64,000 nucleotides of DNA from Intestinimonas timonensis. Its GTDB lineage: Bacteria; Bacillota; Clostridia; Oscillospirales; Oscillospiraceae. The DNA lies in contig NZ_LR130817.1 of assembly GCF_900626145.1 (NCBI RefSeq), forward strand, positions 1,356,382 through 1,420,381. The letters run 5' to 3'. How positions within the stretch are numbered: the first letter of the stretch is position 1; each line of letters begins with the position of its first letter. The notes below the pieces were generated by a model that worked only from the letters and a program-made list of their open reading frames with translations, was not told where the DNA came from and ran no database searches. The position numbers and the translations under genes are program-made. Positions 57,634 to 64,000 of the stretch are shown piece after piece.

Positions 57634-57730
57634 TTACAAGGCCGGAGAAAATGGGCTAGAATAGGGGCATAACAGTAGTCGCAGTGAAGAAGAAGGTCGC
57701 GAGACGAGGGTTTCGCGGCCTTCTTTTTTT
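57634..57730 (+). promoter_or_regulatory. Promoter and terminator-like leader of the DUF2798 gene
   Basis: TTACAA (57634-57639), 17 bp, TAGAAT (57657-57662) form a promoter. About 25 nt after the expected start a 12-bp stem (57692-57703 with 57112-equivalent arm 57712-57723) runs into seven T residues. Either a short RNA of about 60 nt is made or the downstream gene is attenuated. Confidence 0.6.
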
Positions 57731-57772
57731 GCCTTGCGGCTCACATCTCATTCTGGAAAGGAGCCCCCTCCC

Positions 57773-58246
57773 ATTCCTCAAACCAAATTTCAAAACGTGG
57801 TCTTCACCATCATCATGGCAATCATCATGGTCTACGGAATGATCGTCTACAATGTGGCCCTCAACACCGGCGGCGTCACCAACCAGACCTTCCTGATAGC
57901 CCTCCATGAGCTGCCCATCATGGCCCCCATCGCCTTTGTGCTGGAATTCTTCGTGGTGGAGAAGCTGGCCACCCGTCTGGCCTTTACCTTCATGCGCCCC
58001 ACTGACCGGCCCCAGCTCATCACCTACGCCATCTCCACCATGATCGTGTGCATCATGTGCCCCACCATGAGTCTCATCGCCACCCTCCTCTTTAAGGAGC
58101 CCAGCTTCGGCACCTGGGTACACACCTGGGGCTGCAACATGCCTATGGCCCTCATCTGGCATCTTCTCTACTGCGGTCCCCTCTGCCGCCTCATCTTCCG
58201 GATTCTGTTCCGGGTACCCGCCGCCCAGCCCGCTGAGGCCCATTGA
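57773..58246 (+). CDS. DUF2798 membrane protein with an apparent ATT start
   Basis: A 157-residue protein with four hydrophobic segments (about 7-28, 40-62, 75-100, 118-140). The sequence (I/M)PQTKFQNVVFTIIMA matches the usual start of DUF2798 proteins, where the first residue is Met. Here that codon is ATT, preceded at normal distance by AAAGGAG (57757-57763). No ATG, GTG or TTG fits the ribosome site. ATT can work poorly as a start, so expression may be low, or a G-to-T change has damaged the gene. Confidence 0.75.
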   Translation: MPQTKFQNVVFTIIMAIIMVYGMIVYNVALNTGGVTNQTFLIALHELPIMAPIAFVLEFFVVEKLATRLAFTFMRPTDRPQLITYAISTMIVCIMCPTMSLIATLLFKEPSFGTWVHTWGCNMPMALIWHLLYCGPLCRLIFRILFRVPAAQPAEAH

Positions 58247-58268
58247 TTCCGTCCACCGGATGTGGAAA

Positions 58269-58299
58269 AGCCCTGCCGTTCGCAACGAACGGCAGGGCT
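58269..58299. terminator. Terminator after the DUF2798 gene
   Basis: A 14-bp perfect stem (58269-58282 with 58286-58299) with a CAA loop and a T-rich tail, between convergent genes. Confidence 0.85.
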
Positions 58300-58313
58300 T
58301 TGTTCTTTTCGTA

Positions 58314-59060
58314 TCAGCATCCGCACAGGCGGTCTGTGCAGTTGGCACAGCGCAGGGCCTGATTGCTCCCCTCCCAGAAGCGCTCCGGGTGGCGGCGCCA
58401 AAGGACTTCCCACACAGCCACCACCACTACGGCCAGTCCCAGCAAGGTCCAGCCATAAAAGCCTGGGACGAAGAGAAAGGGGACAAACATCATCATATGG
58501 TCCCAGTTGAAGATCCGGCAGGTGGTACAGCACCGGTTCTTCATGAGAAAGGTACGGAAGGGACACCATACCACCACGCAGATCAGATCACACACATAAA
58601 AGAATACGGAAGTCAGCAGGAGCTCCTCCGGTCCAAAAACCTCAGTGCTTCGCAGCACCCCAAGGATGATGGTCACGGCCACCCAGGACACCAGGACCTT
58701 GTTCGCTCCCCGGTCGCTCCTTCGGATATAGGCCGCCAGTTCCTCCTCCCGCCAGCCGGCGGCGGGCCGGTACCAGAATCCGAACTGCTTCTGAGAACCC
58801 AGAGCCATGACCTGCCGGGTGGGGATGAGCTGGAGGACCATATCCCCCATCCAGATGACCCAAAGCAGATGGAGTGGGGACGGCTTCTGCCAAAAGCCCC
58901 AGCCCGTGAGCACCTGGAAGGCGGTGCGGTCAGAAAGGAGCACCCACACGGTGGCCACAGCCGTCAGCACCCGGAAGGCCAGCCGCAGCCGATACTTCCG
59001 CAGCATGACGGAAAGTCCCTTTGTCTCCTTTTTCGCCGCTGTATTTTCCAACTTCTCCAC
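58314..59060 (-). CDS. Cysteine-rich integral membrane protein
   Basis: A 248-residue protein with about five hydrophobic segments. Between segments lies WCPFRTFLMKNRCCTTCRIF followed by NWDHMMM, and the protein ends CANCTDRLCGC. The paired CxxC-type motifs and the His/Met cluster suggest metal or cluster binding at the membrane. I recall similar unnamed proteins in gut Clostridia but no function. It stands alone between two hairpins. Confidence 0.65.
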   Translation of the reverse strand: MEKLENTAAKKETKGLSVMLRKYRLRLAFRVLTAVATVWVLLSDRTAFQVLTGWGFWQKPSPLHLLWVIWMGDMVLQLIPTRQVMALGSQKQFGFWYRPAAGWREEELAAYIRRSDRGANKVLVSWVAVTIILGVLRSTEVFGPEELLLTSVFFYVCDLICVVVWCPFRTFLMKNRCCTTCRIFNWDHMMMFVPFLFVPGFYGWTLLGLAVVVVAVWEVLWRRHPERFWEGSNQALRCANCTDRLCGC

Positions 59061-59149
59061 CGTCCAAATGAGCGAGCCCTCCGGCTCTTCTTTCGTCTCC
59101 TACATTTTAATGGAAAGGCTCAGCCGGGTCAACCCCATGAAACAGTTCA

Positions 59150-59189
59150 GCCGCCGGTCAAAGGGGAGATTTCCCCTTTGACCGGCGGC
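59150..59189. repeat. Long hairpin downstream of the carbamate kinase gene
   Basis: An 18-bp perfect stem with a 4-nt loop. The T tract is on the plus-strand side only, so as a terminator for the leftward gene it is imperfect; it may block readthrough or stabilise the mRNA. Confidence 0.6.
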
Positions 59190-59199
59190 TTTTCTGCTG

Positions 59200-60141
59200 T
59201 TACTGCTGGATGAGGGTACCCGTCTTGCCCTCGATGCCGTCCTTGGCCTTCTCCAGGAGGGTGATGAGAGCGGTACGGCCCTCCTTGGACTGGGCAAACT
59301 GGACAGCAGCCTGGACCTTGGGCAGCATGGAGCCGGGAGCGAACTCCCCGTCGTCCATGTACTTCTCGGCCTGGGCCGGGGTCAGGGTGGAGAGCCACTG
59401 CACGTCGGGCTTGCCGAAGTGGATGGCCACCTTCTCCACGGCGGTGAGGATGATGAGGCAGTCGGCGTCCAGCTGCTGGGCCAGGGTGCAGGCGGCGAAG
59501 TCCTTGTCGATGACGGCGGCCGCGCCCTTCAGGTGGTGACCCTCCGTCTTGAAGACGGGGATACCGCCGCCGCCGCAGGCCACCACCACCAGGCCGGCCT
59601 CAACCATATCCCGGATGGACTGGATCTCCACGATGGACACGGGCTTGGGAGAAGCCACCACACGGCGGTAGCCCCGTCCGGCGTCCTCGATGACGTCGTA
59701 GCCGCGCTCGGCCACCATCTTGTCGGCCTCTTCCTTGGTCATGAAGGCGCCGATGGGCTTGGTGGGGTGGGAGAAGGCGGGATCGTTGGGGTCCACCTCC
59801 ACCTGGGTGAGGACGGTGGCCACGCCCTTGACGATGCCCCGGTCCAGCAGCTCCTCCCGGAGGGCGTTCTGGAGGTCATAGCCGATGTAGCCCTGGCTCA
59901 TGGCCACGCACACCGACAGGGGGCAGGGGATGTACTTCTCGGGATCGGAGCGGGTGAGCTCCGTCATGGCCTTCTGGATCATGCCCACCTGAGGGCCGTT
60001 GCCGTGAGCAATGACCACCTCATGGCCCTCCTGGATGAGGTCAGCAATGGCCTTGGCCGTCTGCTTCACGGCGATCATCTGCTCGGGGAGATTGTCGCCC
60101 AGAGCATTGCCGCCCAGGGCGATGACGATACGTTTACCCAT
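59200..60141 (-). CDS. arcC: Carbamate kinase
   Basis: A 313-residue amino acid kinase fold enzyme: GGNALGDN near the N-terminus, AHGNGPQVG, ACGGGGIPV and a C-terminal region with GSMLPKVQAA. It makes ATP from carbamoyl phosphate and ADP, giving carbamate. ATG at 60141 follows GAGGTG; in-frame sequence upstream is not coding. It comes last in a leftward set dpaL-ygeY-ygeW-arcC, where YgeW-type enzymes are expected to release carbamoyl phosphate. Confidence 0.95.
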   Translation of the reverse strand: MGKRIVIALGGNALGDNLPEQMIAVKQTAKAIADLIQEGHEVVIAHGNGPQVGMIQKAMTELTRSDPEKYIPCPLSVCVAMSQGYIGYDLQNALREELLDRGIVKGVATVLTQVEVDPNDPAFSHPTKPIGAFMTKEEADKMVAERGYDVIEDAGRGYRRVVASPKPVSIVEIQSIRDMVEAGLVVVACGGGGIPVFKTEGHHLKGAAAVIDKDFAACTLAQQLDADCLIILTAVEKVAIHFGKPDVQWLSTLTPAQAEKYMDDGEFAPGSMLPKVQAAVQFAQSKEGRTALITLLEKAKDGIEGKTGTLIQQ

Positions 60142-60451
60142 GATATTGCACCTCGTTTTTTCAAACCTGTTGGGATTTGGGGCGGCAATGCGCGCCGCGC
60201 CTTTTGGCTCGCTCAAGCGGTCTGCCTCGGGCAGGCCCTTGGCGCAGGCGGAATTCACTTCCGCCGAGCATGAGAAGTCTTTTTTGGGGCTCCAGAACAG
60301 CAAAGCTGTCCTCGGAAAAAATAGTAGGACCCACCCGCACAGAAAGTTCAGTTCCATCAGGCGGGTGGGTCCACGGGGTCAGGAGGGTCAGAAATGGATG
60401 GGTGGAATCAGGCGGACGGGTGGGAAGGGACCCGCCGCCAGGAAAGCAATC
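60142..60451 (-). terminator. Intergenic stretch with a terminator after ygeW
   Basis: About 310 bp without a gene. A 12-bp stem (60327-60338 with 60361-60372) is followed on the minus strand by TACTA and six T (60321-60316), a likely terminator of ygeW. A second small hairpin (GGCGGA/TCCGCC near 60248-60266) lies closer to arcC. arcC may therefore depend on partial readthrough or its own promoter, which I could not locate. Confidence 0.6.
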
Positions 60452-61651
60452 TTACTTCTGGAACCAGCGGGCGATCCCACGCTCCTCCAGGGCCTTCAGG
60501 GTAGCCTGGGGATCCTTCACCTTGGCCAGGAAGATCATGGCGGCGATGATGTAGGGCTTGAAGGAAGCCTCCTTGTAGAGGGGATCACGGTAGCGGTCGA
60601 ACACAGAGGCCTCGACCTCGCCGTCCTTGCAGGAGACGTCGTTGATATCGGCGGGCAGGCAGTGCATGTAGAGGGCCTTGCCGTCCTTGGTGGTCTTCAT
60701 GAGCTCCTCGGTGCAGCACCAATCCTTGTGCTCGGCGTTCTGAGCCAGCAGCTCCTTCTCCAGAGCCTTGATGCCGTCGGTGTCGCCCTCAGCGTACAGG
60801 TTGGTGCGCTTCTCCATGGCGGCGAAGGGAGCCCAGCTCTTGGGATACACGATGTCGGCGTCCTTGAAGGCCTCAGCCATGCTGTTGGTCTTGGTGAAGG
60901 TACCGCCGGACTTCTCGGCGTTCTTCTTGGCGACCGCCTCCACCTCGGGCATGACCTCGTAGCCCTCGGGATGGGCCAGGACCACGTCCATGCCGAAGCG
61001 GGTCATCAGGCCGATGACGCCCTGGGGCACGGAGAGGGGCTTGCCGTAGGAGGGAGAGTAGGCCCAGGTCATGGCCACCTTCTTGCCCTTCAGGTTCTCC
61101 ACACCGCCGAACTCATGGATGATGTGCAGCATGTCGGCCATGCACTGGGTGGGGTGGTCGATGTCGCACTGCAGGTTCACCAGGGTGGGCTTCTGCTCCA
61201 GCACGCCGTCCTTGTTGCCGGCGGTGACAGCGTCCACCACCTCGTGCATGTACTTGTTGCCCTTGCCGATGTACATGTCATCACGGATACCGATGACGTC
61301 GGCCATGAAGGAGATCATGTTGGCGGTCTCACGGACGGTTTCGCCGTGGGCGATCTGGCTCTTGCCCTCGTCCAGGTCCTGGACTTCCAGGCCCAGCAGG
61401 TTGCAGGCGGAGGCGAAGGAGAACCGGGTACGGGTGGAGTTGTCGCGGAACAGGGAGATGCCCAGGCCGGACTCGAAGATCTTGGTGGAGATGTTGTTCT
61501 CACGCATGTAGCGCAGGGCGTCGGCCACGGTGAAGACGGCCTCGATCTCGTCGTCGGTCTTCTCCCAGGTCAGGAAGAAGTCACCGTTGTACATGTCCTT
61601 GAAGTTGAGCTTGTTGAGCTTGTCAATATAAGCCTGCAGCTTGGCGTCCAT
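60452..61651 (-). CDS. ygeW: Knotted carbamoyltransferase YgeW
   Basis: A 399-residue member of the aspartate/ornithine carbamoyltransferase superfamily. NSTRTRFSFASA binds carbamoyl phosphate, HPTQCMAD and MHCLPADI are the other conserved blocks, and the lengths of the loops match the knotted YgeW group. YgeW belongs to the anaerobic ureide and uric acid degradation set; the exact substrate is still debated. It lies between ygeY and arcC. Confidence 0.94.
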   Translation of the reverse strand: MDAKLQAYIDKLNKLNFKDMYNGDFFLTWEKTDDEIEAVFTVADALRYMRENNISTKIFESGLGISLFRDNSTRTRFSFASACNLLGLEVQDLDEGKSQIAHGETVRETANMISFMADVIGIRDDMYIGKGNKYMHEVVDAVTAGNKDGVLEQKPTLVNLQCDIDHPTQCMADMLHIIHEFGGVENLKGKKVAMTWAYSPSYGKPLSVPQGVIGLMTRFGMDVVLAHPEGYEVMPEVEAVAKKNAEKSGGTFTKTNSMAEAFKDADIVYPKSWAPFAAMEKRTNLYAEGDTDGIKALEKELLAQNAEHKDWCCTEELMKTTKDGKALYMHCLPADINDVSCKDGEVEASVFDRYRDPLYKEASFKPYIIAAMIFLAKVKDPQATLKALEERGIARWFQK

Positions 61652-61714
61652 CTGGATCGTCTCCTTTTCAAATTCAAAAATATGTTTTGTGGTTAAAAAA
61701 CGGGGAAGCGCTCC

Positions 61715-63127
61715 TCACTTGATGTCATTATTGGTCTTGCCGGCGCGGAACTGGGTCACGTCGTCGGTCTTGTTCTCCTCCTTGTAGAGGCCGGGCACGG
61801 CGGCATACAGGGCGGCGCAGCGGACCAGGTCGTCCTTCCAGGTGATCTCGTTGGGGGCGTGAGCCTGGCTCTCGGCACCGGGGCCGAAGCCCACGCAGGG
61901 GATGCCGTAGCGGCCCTGGATAGCAACACCGTTGGTGGAGAAGGTCCACTTGTCGGTGAGGGGGCGGCCCTCACGCAGATGCATGGCGTCCCGCTTGATG
62001 TCGGCGTCGGTGTAGCCCAGGCGCTTGTCGCCGAAGAGGGCGTGGTGGGCGTCCACCAGAGCCTGGACGTGGGCGGCGGACTCCTTGTTGATCCAGGTGG
62101 GGAAGTAGGCCTCGGTCTCGTACACCTCGCCGGTCCAGGAGGGACGGTCGTACATGTACATGGAGACCTTTACGTCGTCGCCGTACTTCTTTACGCTGGG
62201 CAGGTCCCGGATCTCCTGGAGGCAGGAATCCCAGGTCTCACCGGCGGTCATGCGGCGATCGATGGAGATGGAGCAGGAATCAGCCACAGCGCAGCGGCTG
62301 GGAGAGGTGTAGAAGATCTGGCTAGTGGTGCAGGTGCCGCGGCCCAGGAAACGGGCGTCCTCGTAGTGCTCGGGGTTGTACTTGGGATTGAGCATCTTCA
62401 CGAGGCCCTTGATCTCGGTGGTGTCGGCGTCGTCGTTCTCGTTAAGGGCGCGGACCTCCTGGAGGATGTCGGCCATCTTGTAAATGGCGTTGTCGCCGCG
62501 CTCGGGGGCGGAGCCGTGGCAGGAGACACCCTTCACATCCACGCGGATCTCCATACGGCCGCGGTGGCCGCGGTAGATGCCGCCGTCGGTGGGCTCAGTG
62601 GAGATGACGAACTCCACCTGCTCCTTCTTGATGCCGTTGGCGGGGAAGAACTTGTTGACGATGTACTGCCAGCACATGCCGTCGCAGTCCTCCTCCTGCA
62701 CGGAGCCCACGACCATGATCTTGTAGCCGGCGGGGATAAGGCCCAGATCCTTCATGATCTTGGCACCGTAAGTAGCGGAGGCCATGCCGCCCTCCTGGTC
62801 GGAACCGCCGCGGCCGAAGATCACGGCGTCGTCCTCATAGCCCTTGTAGGGGTCGGCCTCCCAGTTGTTGATGTTGCCGATGCCCACAGTGTCGATGTGG
62901 GAGTCGATGGCGATGATCTTATCGCCCTCGCCCATCCATCCGATGACGTTGCCCAGGCCGTCGACCTCAACCTTGTCGTAGCCCAGCTTCTCCATCTCGG
63001 TCTTGATGCAGGCCACGACTTCCTTCTCCTCACAGCTCTCGCTGGGGTGGGAGATCATGTCCCGGAGAAAACGGGTCATGTCGGCGCGGTAGTCCTCGGC
63101 GGCTTTCTTGATCTGCTCAAAATCCAT
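61715..63127 (-). CDS. ygeY: YgeY-type M20 hydrolase
   Basis: A 470-residue M20-family metallohydrolase. Metal ligands lie in IDSHIDTVG (His, Asp), [10 protein letters not shown] (Asp), VQEEDCDG (Glu-Glu) and STEPTD; the dimerisation domain with [12 protein letters not shown] is complete. YgeY proteins are tied to selenium-dependent purine and ureide metabolism. ATG at 63127 follows GGAGGG; a start five codons earlier overlaps that site. 64 bp separate it from ygeW, so they probably share a transcript. Confidence 0.94.
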   Translation of the reverse strand: MDFEQIKKAAEDYRADMTRFLRDMISHPSESCEEKEVVACIKTEMEKLGYDKVEVDGLGNVIGWMGEGDKIIAIDSHIDTVGIGNINNWEADPYKGYEDDAVIFGRGGSDQEGGMASATYGAKIMKDLGLIPAGYKIMVVGSVQEEDCDGMCWQYIVNKFFPANGIKKEQVEFVISTEPTDGGIYRGHRGRMEIRVDVKGVSCHGSAPERGDNAIYKMADILQEVRALNENDDADTTEIKGLVKMLNPKYNPEHYEDARFLGRGTCTTSQIFYTSPSRCAVADSCSISIDRRMTAGETWDSCLQEIRDLPSVKKYGDDVKVSMYMYDRPSWTGEVYETEAYFPTWINKESAAHVQALVDAHHALFGDKRLGYTDADIKRDAMHLREGRPLTDKWTFSTNGVAIQGRYGIPCVGFGPGAESQAHAPNEITWKDDLVRCAALYAAVPGLYKEENKTDDVTQFRAGKTNNDIK

Positions 63128-63182
63128 GTCAGTGCCCTCCATTATCAGTCATTTGATCCGTTCATCAAAACATGCTCTTAAC

Positions 63183-64000
63183 TTAGTAGGCGTGCTGGGG
63201 GGAGTCGGTGGTGGGATACTCGCCGTCCCAAATCACTCGGCGGAACTTCAGCGGGTCGGTGTTGCCCTCGGTGGAGAACATGAGCACCTGACTGAAGCGG
63301 TTCAGCTCCAGCTTCTCCCGGAGCTCCTTGTAGGTGTCGTCACACATGATGGCGTCCAGGCAGCCCATGCCCACAGCGCCGGACTCGCCGGAGATGACCA
63401 CGGGGTCGCCCTTCACGGGCACGCCCAGCATCCGCATGCCCTTGGCGCTCACCCAGTCGGGGCAGGAGACAAAGGCGCTCACGTGGTTGCGGAGGATGTC
63501 CCAGGAGAGGGTGTTGGGCTCGCCGCAGGCCAGACCGGCCATGATGGTCTGGAGGTCGCCGGTAACAATGCGGGGCTTGCCGTCCCCGGCCACAGCGCCC
63601 TGGTAGAGGCAGTCGGCGGCACGGGCCTCCATGACCACGAACTTGGGGGGATCGTTGGGATAGAGGTTGGTGAAGTAACCCACCACGGCGCCGGCCAGAG
63701 AACCCACGCCGGCCTGCACGAACACATGGGTGGGCCGGTTCACGCCGATCTGCCGGAGCTGGTCGGCGGCCTCATTGGCCATGGTGCCGTAGCCCTGCAT
63801 GATCCAGGAGGGGATCTCCTCATAGCCGTCCCACGCGGTGTCCTGGACGATGACGCCGTGCTCGGTCTGCTCTGCCTCAGCGGCCGCCATGCGGACGCAG
63901 TCATCGTAGTTGACCTCCTCGATGGTGACCTGGGCGCCCTCTTTGGCGATGTTGTCATACCGGGACTGGCTAGAGCCCTTGGGCATGTGTACAACAGCCT
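63183..64000 (-). CDS. dpaL: Diaminopropionate ammonia-lyase, partial (N-terminus outside window)
   Basis: About 272 codons of the C-terminal part of a fold type II PLP enzyme; the frame is open to the right edge and continues beyond it. HMPKGSSQSRYDNIAKEGAQ, GVGSLAGAVVGYF and SGESGAVGMG are typical of DpaL/YgeX. The enzyme turns 2,3-diaminopropionate into pyruvate and ammonia and is part of the anaerobic uric acid gene set. An ATG at 63986 is internal, not the true start. Confidence 0.93.
   Translation of the reverse strand, partial: AVVHMPKGSSQSRYDNIAKEGAQVTIEEVNYDDCVRMAAAEAEQTEHGVIVQDTAWDGYEEIPSWIMQGYGTMANEAADQLRQIGVNRPTHVFVQAGVGSLAGAVVGYFTNLYPNDPPKFVVMEARAADCLYQGAVAGDGKPRIVTGDLQTIMAGLACGEPNTLSWDILRNHVSAFVSCPDWVSAKGMRMLGVPVKGDPVVISGESGAVGMGCLDAIMCDDTYKELREKLELNRFSQVLMFSTEGNTDPLKFRRVIWDGEYPTTDSPQHAY

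Noticed and set aside
57664..57723. Guanidine (mini-ykkC type) riboswitch before the DUF2798 gene
   Set aside because: One hairpin has an ACGA-containing loop, but the class needs two such hairpins and only one is present.

Overview
The window looks like a chromosome segment of a GC-rich, low-branching Firmicute of the Oscillospiraceae type (the Flavonifractor / Lawsonibacter / Pseudoflavonifractor neighbourhood). The evidence is the mix of genes: HrcA-type CIRCE operators, split transketolase, NfnAB transhydrogenase, an S-layer-homology surface protein, strong Shine-Dalgarno sites, and an anaerobic ureide/uric-acid gene set (dpaL-ygeY-ygeW-carbamate kinase). The genus is an inference; no rRNA is present.

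Region 1 (about 1-16.8 kb) is accessory DNA with lower GC and a patchwork look. From left to right it holds a Hachiman-type antiphage pair (hamA DUF1837 nuclease, hamB helicase) preceded in the same operon by a DUF4143 AAA ATPase; a small unknown gene; a twice-frameshifted SLOG-domain pseudogene; an XRE regulator; the C-terminal end of a giant SNF2-like helicase of integrative conjugative elements (ICEs); a complete group II intron with its reverse transcriptase; a broken thioester/CnaB pilin gene; parB, parA and a small ICE protein. The two sides of the intron belong to different ICE genes, so the conjugation machinery that normally lies between them is gone. This is a collapsed ICE that keeps its defence cargo and partition genes. 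It ends close to the 3' end of rpsI, and no integrase is visible.

Region 2 (16.8-30.4 kb) returns to GC-rich core chromosome: rplM-rpsI with an L13-type leader, a TtcA-type tRNA thiolase, an HPr-like protein without the phosphorylated histidine, CIRCE-controlled htpG and hsp20, a membrane-bound MerR-RDD regulator with a lipoprotein, a split transketolase plus SGNH hydrolase operon, a copper-amine-oxidase-N surface protein and an HD protein. A nested inverted-repeat element follows hsp20.

Region 3 (30.4-49.3 kb) carries clpB, pyruvate carboxylase behind an attenuator-like leader, an aminotransferase operon, an ECF transporter S component, a decaying moxR-DUF58-transglutaminase operon (three separate lesions), a uracil/xanthine permease, a divergent diaminopimelate-decarboxylase-like enzyme, an RluA-type pseudouridine synthase, an XRE/membrane protein pair and hemW.

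Region 4 (49.3-64 kb) carries a secreted phosphodiester glycosidase with SLH domains, a cobalamin riboswitch controlling a small cysteine-rich protein, lysA, nfnAB, a DUF2798 membrane protein whose start codon appears to be ATT, a cysteine-rich membrane protein, and the ureide cluster, transcribed leftward and running off the right edge. Several genes in regions 3-4 sit behind an intrinsic terminator placed just upstream of their ribosome binding site. tRNA and CRISPR features were not seen.
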